From: Verrucomicrobiota bacterium
GTDB lineage: Bacteria > Verrucomicrobiota > Verrucomicrobiia > Chthoniobacterales > SZAS-18
Assembly (NCBI GenBank): GCA_018240025.1
Contig: JAFEGM010000009.1
Location: 1 to 64,000, forward strand
DNA: 64,000 nt
Direction of reading: 5' to 3'
Position numbers and translations under genes: made by a program. The first letter of the stretch is position 1. The number at the start of each line of letters is the position of its first letter. Shown here one piece after another: positions 1 to 9,307 of this stretch. The notes below the pieces were generated by a model. That model had not been told where the DNA came from. It did no database searches and saw nothing but the letters and a program-made list of their open reading frames with translations.

Positions 1-19
1 GCTTATCTTAGTGCCATTC

Positions 20-38
20 GGGTCTGTCCCTTTCTGTA
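20..38 (-). repeat. RAYT-linked short repeat, copy 1
   Basis: On the minus strand this reads TACAGAAAGGGACAGACCC. It matches the core of repeats near 5.96-6.03 kb and 55.46-55.6 kb, the latter directly upstream of an intact RAYT transposase. It abuts the broken 3' end of the minus-strand pseudogene, whose reading frame runs into it. I infer that it marks an old insertion or recombination point. Confidence 0.7.
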
Positions 39-862
39 CCCCGCAAACGCGTCATCCGCGGAGCGTTGCCGCTGGAGGCTGGAGGGTACGAAGTCGCCGA
101 CCAGGATGGTGGCGGTGTTGCCGGGACGGGCCTTCCACGACGCGGGAGGGTCCCGCGTCCGCCACCCAGGTCCAGCCGCCGGCGCCCATTTTCGTGGCCA
201 CGTCGGTCCAGGTGGTCAGGTCGGGGCTGGCTTCCACGGTGTAATTACATCGAACGGCGCAGTGTTGGGCAGGTTGAAACGGAGCGCCAGACGGTCGCTG
301 AGCAGGGGATCGCCCGAACCAGTCTCGGCCTGCGTCAGCGCCAGGGGCAGCGCGGCCAGAAGCGGATTCATGCCCAGCGCGTACTTGGGAGGTTTGGGAT
401 GCCGTCGCCGACATAGGAGGCGGTGTCCTCGGTGGTTCCGCTATTCTCCAGAATGCCGAAATAGGTGAGTCGCCAATCGGGGTAACTCGTCAGCTGGGTC
501 ACGGTCACAATGTAGGACTCCAGGAGGGCTAGATCCTCCGCGTACACGTCGATGAAGACGGTGTTGATGCCGGGACTAAGGACGATGTCCGGGCTCGCGC
601 TCCCGGAGGTCACAGTCAGCCCGTTGACATAGATGTCGGCATCGGGGGCCGTCGACGTGGGTGTGACGGTGATGGTCGGGGCGAGCTGGTGACGTACGCG
701 GTGTATTCCAAGGTGCCGCTGGCGAAGGCGGGACTCAGAGTCGCTCGGCTCAAGACGAGACCGGAGAGCGTGGCCACGTTGTTGAGCGTGGTGAAGGTAG
801 AGTCCGCGGTGTAGGTGGTGCCCACGCTGCTGGTCGCGTAAGCAGGGGATCGTCCGAACCAC
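38..862 (-). pseudogene. Decayed secreted protein, cadherin-like domain plus C-terminal module
   Basis: Read from 862 down to 38, pieces of one protein appear in different frames. First comes a cadherin-like beta-sandwich stretch ('LSGLVLSRATLSPAFASGT', then 'YVNGLTVTSGSASPDIVLS'). Next is 'YVGDGIPNL', then 'KYALGMNPLLAALPLALTQ', then 'YTVEASPDLTTWTDVATK', and finally 'SSGNAPRMTRLRG'. The last four pieces form the C-terminal module shared by other secreted proteins here. Frame changes are needed near 690, 390 and 240, so no intact product is possible. The 3' end runs directly into the repeat at 20-38. No start or signal peptide is preserved. Confidence 0.75.
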
Positions 863-945
863 TCACGGCCTCCGTCAGCGCAGGAGGGAAGCGCGTCCAC
901 GAGCGGACGGAGGCCCAGCCCGGACCTCATCAGCGAGCCAGGTCG
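841..945 (-). pseudogene. Second C-terminal-module fragment
   Basis: Bases 841-885 are a diverged direct repeat of 301-345. On the minus strand the segment encodes '[14 protein letters not shown]', the counterpart of 'ALTQAETGSGDPLL' in the neighbouring pseudogene. It is preceded, after a one-base frame change, by '[12 protein letters not shown]'. It is therefore the tail of a second, paralogous secreted protein joined to the cadherin-like fragment, probably by recombination between paralogues. Confidence 0.55.
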
Positions 946-1079
946 GGCTGAAGCTGGACGTCCGACCTCGACAGGCGGTGCGTTGGAGGTGTCGCCACCG
1001 CCGCCCCCACCGGCTTCGATGGGCGGCGGCGGCAATTTGCAGCTTTCGCTCGGAGGTGCGCTGGCTAACCTCCGCCCCG

Positions 1080-4000
1080 ATGTTCCGCTCCATGGCTTGC
1101 ATAGGGATCGCTCGGGCGGGTTGGCGGGGCGTCGGGCTCCTGGCCGCCGTGCTGGCTCTGCCCGTCTCGGGCTGGGCCCAGACGCCGACTGCGACCGAGA
1201 CCCCCACGCCAACGGAAACGCCCACGCCCACGCCGACGGAAACGCCAGCGGAGACGCCGACGCCGACAGGCACACCGACCCCGACGGCGACGCCCACGGA
1301 AACGCCGACGCCGACGGCGACGCCCACTCCGACGATCACGCCCACGCCCACGGTCACCCCCACTCCGACCATCACGCCGACGCCGACGCGAACTCCCACG
1401 ATCACGCCGACGCCGACGCGAACTCCCACGCGGACTCCGACGCCGACCATCACGCCGACGCCGACCATCACCCCGACCCGCACGGCAACGCCCACCCGGA
1501 CGCCCACCGCGACGGCCACGCCGACCGGCTCGCCGACCTGGACTCCGAGCGTCACGCCGACCCGGACGCCGACCCGGACGCCCACACCCACGCCTACGGT
1601 CACCCAGACCCCGACCAACACGCCGACGCGCACGCCGACGCCGACCATCACGCCGACGCTGACCATCACGCCGACCCCGACGAGCACCCCGACGCGGACC
1701 CCCACGCGGACCGTGACGCCGACCATCTCCGGCCCGACGTGGACGCCCACGCCCACGCCCACGCCTGCCAACGTGGCTGCGGTCGCCTACCGCTGGACGC
1801 GCTTCAGCGGCGAAATCGGTGGCCTGGGTTCGGCCGATGGGGCGGGCTCGGTACCTCGGTTCGAACAGTTGGTGGGGATGGCCTGCGACTCGGCCGGCAA
1901 CACCTTCGTGGCCGACACGATGAACAACCTCATCCGTCGCATTTCTCCCACCGGCGAGGTGACGACTCTGGCCGGGAGCGGACGCGCCGGGTGCGCCAAC
2001 GGAGCCGCGAACGACGCGAGCTTCTCCTCTCCGCTGGGCCTCGCGGTCTCCCCGCTGGGCTATCTGGTCGTCGCGGACAGCGGCAACCGGGTCCTCCGCA
2101 AAGTGACCTTCGACGGCACGGTCACCACGCTGGCCGGTATTCCCGGGTATATTCTCGCAGTCGATGGCGTCGGAGGAACCTTCGCCTCGGCCAGCGGAGT
2201 GGCCATCGCGCCCAACGGAGACATTTTTGTGGCAGACCACTTCCTGATTCGGAAGGTCAGCCCCGAGGGTCTCATTTCCACCTACGCGGGAACGACTCCG
2301 GGCCATGCCGACGGCCCGGCCGCTTCCGCGAAATTCAATGGGGCGTCGGCGCTCGCGTTCGATGCGGCGGGCAACCTCTACGTGGCCGATGCCTCGAATT
2401 CCGTCCTGCGCAAGATCACCCCGGCAGGCCTCGTCAGCACGCTGGCTGGCCAGCCGTTGCTCCCAGGTTACCAGAATGGCACCGGCGGCGCCGCGCTCCT
2501 GGACCAGCCGCGGCATCTGATCAGCGACGTGAACGGCAGTGGCGATCTCTACTTCTCCGACGGCGGGAACGCGTTTTACCGCCTGCGCAGAGTGACGTCC
2601 GGAGGCGTCGTGACCACCGTCGCGGAGCTGGCGCAGGGAGTCGTGATGAACCCATCCGGCGAATTGCTCTCTGGCTACTACGGCGCCATCCGGCGCATCG
2701 CCCGCAACGGCCAAGTTCTCGGCACCATTGGTCTTGGAAAATACATTTCGTCTCCCTACGTCTACCCCTCCAGTCTGGCCCTCGATCCCACCGGCCACTT
2801 CTACCAGAGCCAGACCTATAATCTCGTGAAGATCACCCCTGGCGGGAGCAGTTCGTACTTCACCAATCTGAGCAGCTTTCCCAACGCCCTGCTGTGCGTG
2901 AACGGCGAGCTACTGATCGCGACGAATTTTTGCATTCTCAAGCTGACGAACGGCGTTTACTCGACGGTGGCCGGCTTGCAGGGGAACTCCGGTCATGACG
3001 ATGGACAGGGTACCGCTGCGCGCTTTCGCACGATCGGGGCCATGACGCTCGATCCGGCGGGGAACATCGTGGTGACCGAAACGAGTGGCTGGATTCGCCA
3101 GGTCTCGCCCTCGGGTGACGTGACGACCCTGGCGGGAACCGGGGTCACCGGCAGCGGCGATGGCCCGGCACTCGGCGCCTCCTTCAACAGTCCTTTTGGC
3201 GTGGGCGTCGACGCCAATGGGGTCATTTACGTGGCCGACAGCAACAATCACGTCATTCGGCGCCTGGAGGGCGGGGTGGTGACCACGCTGGCTGGATCGC
3301 CCGGCGAGAAGGGATCCGTCGATGGCGTGGGCAGCGAGGCGCGCTTCGACGTCCCCGCCAGTCTGGTCGTGGATTCGCAGGGACACGTCATCGTCATCGA
3401 CGGAAAAAGTACCGTTCGCCGCATTTCTCCGGAGGGGCGCGTGACGACGATCGGGGGCAAATACGGTCAGCGCACCACGGCACCTGGGGTGGGAACGAAT
3501 GCCCGCTTCAATGGCCCGACCGACCTCGTCGTCGCTCCGAGCGGCTGCCTTTTCGTGACCTCGAGCAAGGACCTGACCGTCATGCAGGGGGAATTGGTGA
3601 CCGGGGCGGCGCTGCAGGCTGGCAGTGTCGGGGCGGTGCTTGCGGAGTCCTTCGTCCCGGCCAATGCGGCCGTGGATCCCGGTGAAACGGTGACCTTGCC
3701 CTTTACCTTGCTGAACGGCGGGGCGGCGAGCACGAAAAACTTGACGGCCACCTTACTTGCGACACCGGGAGTGACGCCGGTCGGGCCGCCGCAGCAGATG
3801 TTTGGAGCCGTCGCCGCCGGAGGGCACGAGACGCGGCCGTTCACCTTGGCCGCGCAAGGCGCCTGCGGCAGCAAGGTCACCGTGGTGCTGCAGCTGCAGG
3901 ACGGCGCGGAGGACCTGGGACGGGTGGAGTTCGAGATCGTCCTTGGCCCCCTGCCGGTCGTGACGGTGCGGGAGTCGTTCGAGAACGGATTTTCGCTTCC

Positions 4001-5135
4001 CGCAGGCTGGTCGGGCCCCAATTGGACGATCGGCGGGAGCTCGTTCATGAACACGCGGGGAGTCCAGACGACCACTTCGTCGAACCTGGAGTCGCCGCCT
4101 ATCGCGCTCCCGGCAGGATCCAACCAGATTCGATTCCGACAGTATATTTCCATGTATCCCGAAGATGATCGTGGAAACCTCGAGATCTCGGTCAACGGTG
4201 GAGCCTTCGTCGATGCCGTCACGATCGGAACTTTCTCGCGGGGACCCTACAATGGCCGGACTTTCATCGATCCCACGCTGTGCTGGACCGGCTATGGCTA
4301 CCTCGATGTCGCCCTGGATTTGCCGGATTCCCTGGCTGGCCAGACGGTCCGCCTCCGTTGGAAGCTGGTCAGTGAGGGCCAATGGCATGTCGATCAACTG
4401 GAACTCGCCAACTGGCCTGGTCCGCGCTGCATCGCCCAAGCGGCGCCGGCCTTCACCAGCACGCTCCCGCCCGCCACCGTCGTCGTGGGCTCGGCTTTTG
4501 CGCATCAGTTCATCGCCACGGGCAATCCACCCCCGACCTTTTCGATCACGGCAGGCAGCCTGCCGAGTGGACTGTCGCTCACGGCGGGCGGCATGCTCAG
4601 CGGCACCCCGGCGCTGGCCGGATCGGCCATCTCCTTCCCGGGAATCACGGTCACGGCGACCAATGGGGTAAATCCGGCGGTAGACCAGGTCTTCACCCTC
4701 GAGTTACGCACGACCGGCCCGAGTTACCTGGCCAGCTTCGCCCTGACCGGCCCCGCGGCGGAGTTGCTGGCCGATCCGAACGGCGACGGTGTGACCAATC
4801 TGTTGGCCTACGCGCTCGGCCTGGCGCCGGACTCTGGCAATGCCTCGGCTCTGCTGCCTCAGCCGGAGTGGATCACAGAAGGCGGGCAATCTCGACTGCG
4901 GCTAGTGTTCCAGCGGTCTTCGATCGCGACCGATCTGACTTATCTCGTCGAGGCGTCCAGCGATCTGGAGAATTGGACGGTGATCGCCATGAGCGTGGCC
5001 GGTGCTGCGGCCACGGGGCCCGGCGTCGTCGGCGAGACCGGCGTGGCGCCCTATTACGAAGTCGAGGTGCGCGACCCACTGGCCAGCCCGCCCGAGATTC
5101 AGCGGTTCCTGCGCCTGCGCGTGACGTCGCCCTGA
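1080..5135 (+). CDS. Secreted NHL-propeller protein with Thr/Pro-rich linker
   Basis: The ATG at 1080 (alternative 1092) is chosen because it gives a signal peptide ending in 'SGWAQ'. The open frame extends to 978 without a convincing start. Domains after the leader: a Thr/Pro-rich low-complexity linker of about 200 residues; a long run of NHL/SMP-30-type beta-propeller repeats with motifs such as '[12 protein letters not shown]' and '[12 protein letters not shown]'; a CARDB-like beta domain ('[16 protein letters not shown]'); a jelly-roll-like segment; an Ig-like putative domain ('[16 protein letters not shown]'); and the C-terminal module '[19 protein letters not shown]' ... '[12 protein letters not shown]' ... 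'FLRLRV'. It is probably exported and surface-bound or released. The ligand is unknown, because NHL propellers usually bind rather than catalyse. Confidence 0.9.
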   Translation: MFRSMACIGIARAGWRGVGLLAAVLALPVSGWAQTPTATETPTPTETPTPTPTETPAETPTPTGTPTPTATPTETPTPTATPTPTITPTPTVTPTPTITPTPTRTPTITPTPTRTPTRTPTPTITPTPTITPTRTATPTRTPTATATPTGSPTWTPSVTPTRTPTRTPTPTPTVTQTPTNTPTRTPTPTITPTLTITPTPTSTPTRTPTRTVTPTISGPTWTPTPTPTPANVAAVAYRWTRFSGEIGGLGSADGAGSVPRFEQLVGMACDSAGNTFVADTMNNLIRRISPTGEVTTLAGSGRAGCANGAANDASFSSPLGLAVSPLGYLVVADSGNRVLRKVTFDGTVTTLAGIPGYILAVDGVGGTFASASGVAIAPNGDIFVADHFLIRKVSPEGLISTYAGTTPGHADGPAASAKFNGASALAFDAAGNLYVADASNSVLRKITPAGLVSTLAGQPLLPGYQNGTGGAALLDQPRHLISDVNGSGDLYFSDGGNAFYRLRRVTSGGVVTTVAELAQGVVMNPSGELLSGYYGAIRRIARNGQVLGTIGLGKYISSPYVYPSSLALDPTGHFYQSQTYNLVKITPGGSSSYFTNLSSFPNALLCVNGELLIATNFCILKLTNGVYSTVAGLQGNSGHDDGQGTAARFRTIGAMTLDPAGNIVVTETSGWIRQVSPSGDVTTLAGTGVTGSGDGPALGASFNSPFGVGVDANGVIYVADSNNHVIRRLEGGVVTTLAGSPGEKGSVDGVGSEARFDVPASLVVDSQGHVIVIDGKSTVRRISPEGRVTTIGGKYGQRTTAPGVGTNARFNGPTDLVVAPSGCLFVTSSKDLTVMQGELVTGAALQAGSVGAVLAESFVPANAAVDPGETVTLPFTLLNGGAASTKNLTATLLATPGVTPVGPPQQMFGAVAAGGHETRPFTLAAQGACGSKVTVVLQLQDGAEDLGRVEFEIVLGPLPVVTVRESFENGFSLPAGWSGPNWTIGGSSFMNTRGVQTTTSSNLESPPIALPAGSNQIRFRQYISMYPEDDRGNLEISVNGGAFVDAVTIGTFSRGPYNGRTFIDPTLCWTGYGYLDVALDLPDSLAGQTVRLRWKLVSEGQWHVDQLELANWPGPRCIAQAAPAFTSTLPPATVVVGSAFAHQFIATGNPPPTFSITAGSLPSGLSLTAGGMLSGTPALAGSAISFPGITVTATNGVNPAVDQVFTLELRTTGPSYLASFALTGPAAELLADPNGDGVTNLLAYALGLAPDSGNASALLPQPEWITEGGQSRLRLVFQRSSIATDLTYLVEASSDLENWTVIAMSVAGAAATGPGVVGETGVAPYYEVEVRDPLASPPEIQRFLRLRVTSP
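1185..1780 (+). repeat. Thr/Pro codon low-complexity tract
   Basis: Imperfect short repeats built from ACGCCGACGCCGACCATCAC-like units encode the (T-P)n linker of the propeller protein. The period is irregular. Such tracts are prone to slippage, so copy number may vary between strains. Confidence 0.85.
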
Positions 5136-5176
5136 GTCGGAGCATCGGAGCGTCGGAGGTCGAGCCTTCTCACGCG

Positions 5177-5231
5177 CTACGGTAGTGTCACCTGCAAACG
5201 CATCGTCCGCGGCGCGTTGCCGCTGGAGGGC
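5177..5231 (-). pseudogene. C-terminal fragment of a secreted protein
   Basis: The minus strand encodes 'DPMPSSGNAPRTMRLQVTLP' followed by a stop at 5177-5179. This is the end of the same C-terminal module family as the pseudogene at 38-862; bases 44-80 and 5194-5229 are near-identical copies. The upstream side is cut off at about 5231, where the 'CCCTTTATTG' repeat begins. Confidence 0.6.
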
Positions 5232-5240
5232 ATGGGATCG

Positions 5241-5260
5241 CCCTTTATTGAAAAAGCGCT
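5241..5260 (+). repeat. RAYT-linked repeat, partial copy 2
   Basis: CCCTTTATTGAAAAAGCGCT matches the second half of the longer repeats at 6001-6020 and about 55582-55603. It marks the left edge of the AT-richer 5.2-6.9 kb pocket and truncates the minus-strand fragment at 5177-5231. Confidence 0.6.
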
Positions 5261-5277
5261 ATAGAAGCTTGACGAGA

Positions 5278-6009
5278 ATGAACAATTGTAGACTTACTGC
5301 TTGGCCTCTTCTGACAGCAGGTTTCGCTGCCGTTGTCTGTTGCTCATTTATTGTGGACCCATTGTCGGGGCAAGATGACGAACCGATGTTCCGTAAGCCT
5401 CCTATCAAACGCTGGCCTGCGTCTGAATCAACTAGTGGGCTGGGTGGGTTGGTCGCTGCATCGGAGACCCGGAGGAACTTGCGAGAAGGCTCAGAAGTGT
5501 CTTCGGTGGCGGTTTGTCGAACGTGGAATTTGAGGAGCTTTTGGAATCACCAGATTCTAGCATAGCGCTCCAGTCCGCTTGGGAACTGGCTCGGGAGAAG
5601 GTTGTTTATGATCGATATGTTGATAATATAGCACCTCGGATTGCGCGCGTTTCCGACGTGATTGCGCGGCGCACGAAGTTGTCGGTTCCGCCGTGGTGGT
5701 TGCGATCGTTGGTAGGTACATTGATGCCATGCGGTGAGTTTTCTGAGAGCGAGTTTTTTCGTCACTTTTCGCCCCACGCTGAGGTGAATTTGGAAAAGGG
5801 CCGAACTCTGTTTGGGGGGATCGCGCAGGTTTCGATCTTCCTGTAGCGGATTTAGGCGAGGAACTCAGTATCCGCCAAGGTGGAGATAAAGGTAGGGAGC
5901 CAAAGGGGACGTTCTTTTGTTCATTCACTCGAGTCGGTAGTCGAACGTTGTTTGCGTTAGGGACACACAAAAAGGGACAGGACACACAGAAAGGGACAGA
6001 CCTTTTATT
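5278..6009 (+). pseudogene. Frameshifted small secreted protein
   Basis: The ATG at 5278 opens a frame with a plausible signal peptide ('MNNCRLTAWPLLTAGFAAVV'). Around 5440-5460 the coding sense moves to another frame ('GDPEELARRLRSVFGG' ... 'ESPDSSIALQSAWELA'), which stops at 5846. At a run of six G near 5813-5819, one extra base would continue the protein as 'GDRAGFDLPVADLGEELS' ... 'TFFCSFTRVGSRTLFALG'. That frame then runs into the repeat at 5960. At least two frameshifts and a repeat-replaced tail mark it as broken. Base composition is AT-richer than its neighbours. I do not recognise the family. Confidence 0.5.
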
Positions 6010-6025
6010 GAAAGAGCGGTTGCCT
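5960..6025 (+). repeat. RAYT-linked repeat, copy 3 (two tandem cores)
   Basis: Two cores, GACACACAAAAAGGGACAG and GACACACAGAAAGGGACAGA, are followed by CCTTTTATTGAAAGAGCGG. The arrangement is the same as the sequence just upstream of the intact RAYT near 55.56 kb. It replaces the 3' end of the broken gene at 5278-6009. Confidence 0.75.
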
Positions 6026-6029
6026 CCAC

Positions 6030-6380
6030 GACCCGGGCTCCGCGATGGAGAAAGGTGAGGCCCAGATGTGGTGCAAGATCGAGGCAAATTGTCAGCGAGT
6101 CGGCTGATGCCGACGCGATGGCAGTTCGCTCTTCGGGGCGGTAACGCCCTGCTGCATACGGCCATCGAACGCCATGACGTCCTTGACATGGAACTGCTGG
6201 AAGAACACAGACGCGATTCCCATAGCCACCAAATCGGAAAATGCAGTCCGAGACGCCCAAGATGCAAGCCCACAGAGAATGAATACGACTGGCCCTCGCC
6301 CAGAGCTCTCGTTCCGCCAAACTTCTCTTCGCACTTTTTGCAGCTGAACGGCTGCGTGGTTGTTGCTGGAGCAGTGAAGG
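6030..6380. other. Region without a convincing gene
   Basis: Short open frames exist on both strands but none shows a recognisable family, start signal or clean codon pattern. It lies inside the AT-richer pocket between the repeat copy and the DUF416-like gene and is probably decayed sequence. Confidence 0.4.
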
Positions 6381-6414
6381 TTTAGGCGAAGTTTGGGGCG
6401 CCTTCTCCGAAGTT

Positions 6415-6834
6415 TTGGATCAAGCATTCGAGTCGTTAGGGAGTGGAGCCGCTCTCCGTGCAGAGATGGTTGAGAAGTGGATTGGTCTATTGGAGCGAGT
6501 CTTGCCGGATGGAGGTGGGCCAGCTGAGGTTCAGTCGCAGTCAGCGTATATTTGTTTAATTGAAGGGCTTCGCTGCTACATTGATGACAATGTAGATTCC
6601 ATGGTCGCGGTAGTTGACGCGATCGTTGATTCCCTGGATAATTATCTCCGTTACTGGGGTAAAAGATTGTTGGTGGAGTCGACGGTTCCGGACAGCTCTC
6701 CGCTGCTGTTGAGAGAACTAGAGCGGCAATTGGACGATGTGGCGTTTTTGATGAATGAGGTGAACCACCGGCGCGAGACGCTGATAGAGCGGAGGTTCAT
6801 TAACATCCAGTATGCGGTGCCAGTGGTCGCCTGA
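6415..6834 (+). CDS. DUF416-like protein, probably 5'-truncated
   Basis: The frame encodes about 139 residues, mostly helical, with 'EKWIGLLERVLPDGGG', 'SAYICLIEGLRCYID' and 'VVDAIVDSLDNYL'. This layout (acidic helix, LP turn, SxxA helix, D-x-x-D/Y helix) resembles the C-terminal half of DUF416/YjaG proteins, some of which occur as immunity-type genes. The frame continues upstream of the TTG at 6415 ('GLGEVWGAFSEVLDQAF') without a good start, so the N-terminus may be missing. It is AT-richer than the surroundings and sits between a RAYT-linked repeat and a RAYT relic. The family call comes from memory of the pattern and is tentative. Confidence 0.45.
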   Translation: MDQAFESLGSGAALRAEMVEKWIGLLERVLPDGGGPAEVQSQSAYICLIEGLRCYIDDNVDSMVAVVDAIVDSLDNYLRYWGKRLLVESTVPDSSPLLLRELERQLDDVAFLMNEVNHRRETLIERRFINIQYAVPVVA

Positions 6835-6850
6835 ATCGGAAGTGAGGAAT

Positions 6851-6916
6851 GGATGAGCCGGGGCTGCGCACGATGCGCGATCTGCAGGTGGAAGTCGTCT
6901 CCTCCTTCGGCTGAGC
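6851..6916 (+). pseudogene. Relic 3' end of a RAYT transposase gene
   Basis: Bases 6851-6901 match 56644-56694, the last codons of the intact RAYT, with four mismatches in 51. The relic encodes 'PGLRTMRDLQVEVVS' before a stop at 6914-6916. Nothing else of the transposase is visible upstream, so only the tail survives. It marks the right edge of the AT-richer pocket. Confidence 0.75.
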
Positions 6917-7428
6917 GCCCGGCTGGTCGCGCTCACCGTCGGCGATGTCGAGGGCATCCCGGCGACGCCTGCGTCATCGCTTGTCATGAGCATTGCGGAC
7001 GCCGCGGGGAACCGATAGACGGAACCATGCGCTCTTCCTTCCGCTCCGCTCTTCGTTCCATCCGGCAGTCGTGGGAGGGCCTGACAGAGGGGGCTGAATT
7101 GCTCGGGGCGCTGCTGGTGCTGACCCTGCAGCGCGCATTCGGCCAGCCGCGGGATCGGCGCGACTTCGGCGGCGGCGTCCTCGTGCCGGTGCCGGTGCGG
7201 CCGAGTCGCCCGGTGGCCCAGCACTCGTCCCGGCCGCACCGCTGAGGCGGGAGTTGGATGGGCGTCCGCTCGAGGCAGCTTTGACGCGTCGGCTGCCCGC
7301 GAGGAGTTGGCAGCGTTGAGGCGGCCGGCGGCCCGCCGGTCAAGCAGTCGCTCGCGCCTCGGCCCTCCTGATCGGGCTTGCTTTCCACTTGAACCGACCG
7401 CGCGCTGCGCTCGGTTCATCGCCCCGCC
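6917..7428. other. Region without a convincing gene
   Basis: About 510 bases between the RAYT relic and xseA. A short frame ('LTVGDVEGIPATPASSLVMS') directly follows the relic and ends near 7018. The remainder has only unsupported open frames. It must contain the xseA promoter, but I could not pick one out with confidence. Confidence 0.35.
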
Positions 7429-8844
7429 GTGCCGCCCCGCGCTCTCACTGTTTCCGCCCTCACGGCTGCGCTTCGTTCGCTGGTCGAGGCGGAGATCGGC
7501 GTGGTCTGGGTGGAGGGGGAGGTCTCCAATCTGCGGCGGCAGGCTTCGGGACACGTTTATTTCACGCTGAAAGACGAGGGCGCGCAGATCGCCTGCGTGA
7601 TGTTCCGGATGGCGGCGTTGACGGGCGGCGGGCGGATCCTGGCGGACGGCGCGCGCATTCAACTGCAGGGCGAACTCAGCGTCTACGAGGCGCGTGGGCA
7701 GCTGCAGCTGATCGTCCGGCTGGTGCAGCCGCGCGGGCTGGGGGCGCTGCAGGCGCGCTTCGAGGCGCTCAAGGCCAAGCTCGCAGCCGAGGGGCTCTTC
7801 GATCCGGCGCGCAAGGTGCCGCTGCCGGCCTTGCCGACGCGCATCGGGCTGGTCACCTCGCCGACGGGGGCGGCGCTGCAGGACATGCTGCAGGTCTTCG
7901 AGCGGCGGGCGCCGTATGTCCGCCTGCTGGTGCATCCGGTGCGGGTGCAGGGCGAGGGGGCGGCGGCGGAGATCGCGCGGGCCATCCAGGATTTCGACCG
8001 CTGGGCACAGGCGGGTTCGGGGCGGGGGCGGGTCGATGTGATCATCGTGGCGCGCGGCGGCGGCAGTCTGGAGGATCTGTGGGAGTTCAATGAGGAGGTG
8101 GTCGCGCGCGCAGTGGCGGCCTGCCGGGTGCCGATCGTCAGCGCGGTCGGGCACGAGATCGATTTCACCATCTGCGACTTCGCGGCCGACGTGCGCGCCC
8201 CGACCCCGAGTGCGGCGGCCGAGCAGGTCGCGCCCGAGGCGGCCGGGCTGCGTCTGCGCCTGGCCGAGCGGCGCGAACGGCTGCAGCGACGCCTCCGCAG
8301 TTGGGTGGAGGAGGCGCGGGCCCGGCTCGAATTCCTCCGCCGCGGCGAACTGGCCCGCGGGCCGCGACGCCGGCTGGGCGAGGAACGCCAGCGCCTCGAT
8401 CTGCTGGCCGAGAGCCTGCAGCGGTCGGTCCGCGCGGGCCTCGAGGGCCGTCGTGCCGCCCTCGGCGCGCGCGCGGCCTTGCTCCAGCCCCAGACCCTGC
8501 GCGCGGCCACCGCAGCGGCCCGACTCAGCGTGGCCCACCTCCGCCAGCGGCTGGAGGCGGCCCTGCGCCGGCGGCTCGAGGCGGAACGCGCGCGGCTTTC
8601 CCGGGTGCAAAGTTTGCTCCGCGTGCTGGGGCCGCAGGCCACGCTGGAACGGGGCTACAGCATCACGCTCGACCCGGCCGGCCAGCCGCTTACGAGCGTG
8701 GCGCAGGCCCCGACCGGCACGCGGCTGCGGACCCGGCTGGCCGATGGCGAGGTCGAGTCCGAGGTCATCGGACCACCGGCTCCGACTCCGGCGGCAGCTC
8801 GGGATAATCCCGCTCCAGACGCTGGAGGAATTCGGCAAAGCTGA
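7429..8844 (+). CDS. xseA: Exodeoxyribonuclease VII large subunit
   Basis: The catalytic subunit of exonuclease VII degrades single-stranded DNA in both directions to oligonucleotides, acting in repair and recombination in the cytoplasm. The 471-residue product has the usual length and layout. There is an N-terminal OB-fold ('GVVWVEGEVSNLRR', 'GHVYFTLKDE'), then the exonuclease domain with 'VIIVARGGGSLEDLWEFNEE' and 'VPIVSAVGHEIDFTICDFAA', then a long Arg/Leu-rich coiled coil, then a short tail. The start is GTG at 7429, where the conserved 'ALTVSALTAAL' begins. No xseB is seen next to it. The 3' end overlaps the convergent gene ending at 8765 by 80 bases. Confidence 0.95.
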   Translation: MPPRALTVSALTAALRSLVEAEIGVVWVEGEVSNLRRQASGHVYFTLKDEGAQIACVMFRMAALTGGGRILADGARIQLQGELSVYEARGQLQLIVRLVQPRGLGALQARFEALKAKLAAEGLFDPARKVPLPALPTRIGLVTSPTGAALQDMLQVFERRAPYVRLLVHPVRVQGEGAAAEIARAIQDFDRWAQAGSGRGRVDVIIVARGGGSLEDLWEFNEEVVARAVAACRVPIVSAVGHEIDFTICDFAADVRAPTPSAAAEQVAPEAAGLRLRLAERRERLQRRLRSWVEEARARLEFLRRGELARGPRRRLGEERQRLDLLAESLQRSVRAGLEGRRAALGARAALLQPQTLRAATAAARLSVAHLRQRLEAALRRRLEAERARLSRVQSLLRVLGPQATLERGYSITLDPAGQPLTSVAQAPTGTRLRTRLADGEVESEVIGPPAPTPAAARDNPAPDAGGIRQS

Positions 8845-9205
8845 CCTGGCGCGCGACGTCGCCGGTGATCATCGGCACCGTCCCCGGCCAGGTGGCTGCG
8901 ACGCGCGCCTGCTCGGCAAACTTGGGACTGCGGGCGAATTTCAACCCCGCCAGGCCATAGGCGCGCAAGGCGGGCTGGCCGGAGGCGAGCAGCTTCTCGC
9001 AGCGTGCGACCGCATCGGGCGCCGCCAGCAGTTGGCGCAGGGCGCGCGTCTGGGGCGAACTGCCACCGCCGCGTCCCAGGGTTCCGAGCACGAAATACTC
9101 GCTCTGGCGCAGGACCTGTTCGGCGTCGTCGGCAGGCCCGGCGGGTACCGCGGCCGGGGTGAGGAGCAGCACCAGACCGGCGCAACCGGGGAGGAGACGT
9201 TTCAT
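8765..9205 (-). CDS. Hypothetical secreted protein
   Basis: The start at 9205 is chosen because it gives a clean signal peptide ('MKRLLPGCAGLVLLLTPAAV'); the frame is open to 9250. The mature part, about 120 residues, is helical and Ala/Leu/Arg-rich ('DDAEQVLRQSEYFVLGTLGR', 'ALRAYGLAGLKFA'), reminiscent of a HEAT-like pair, but I do not recognise the family. Its 3' end lies inside the end of xseA on the opposite strand. Confidence 0.6.
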   Translation of the reverse strand: MKRLLPGCAGLVLLLTPAAVPAGPADDAEQVLRQSEYFVLGTLGRGGGSSPQTRALRQLLAAPDAVARCEKLLASGQPALRAYGLAGLKFARSPKFAEQARVAATWPGTVPMITGDVARQVSFAEFLQRLERDYPELPPESEPVVR

Positions 9206-9307
9206 GGAACCAGAGAGTCGCCGGCCGCGTGGGTGTTCAATGTTGGGCAAAATCTGGGCTGCGTCCCGAGTTGCCGATCACGACGTAGGGTCTTCATTCT
9301 CCCCACC

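Noticed and set aside
875-1771. Val/Gly-repeat frame on the minus strand
   Set aside because: It is the antisense of the Thr/Pro codon tract of the propeller protein.
8090-9307. Extension of the CAP-domain protein back into xseA
   Set aside because: The extension is an out-of-frame shadow of xseA; a proper signal peptide begins at 9308.
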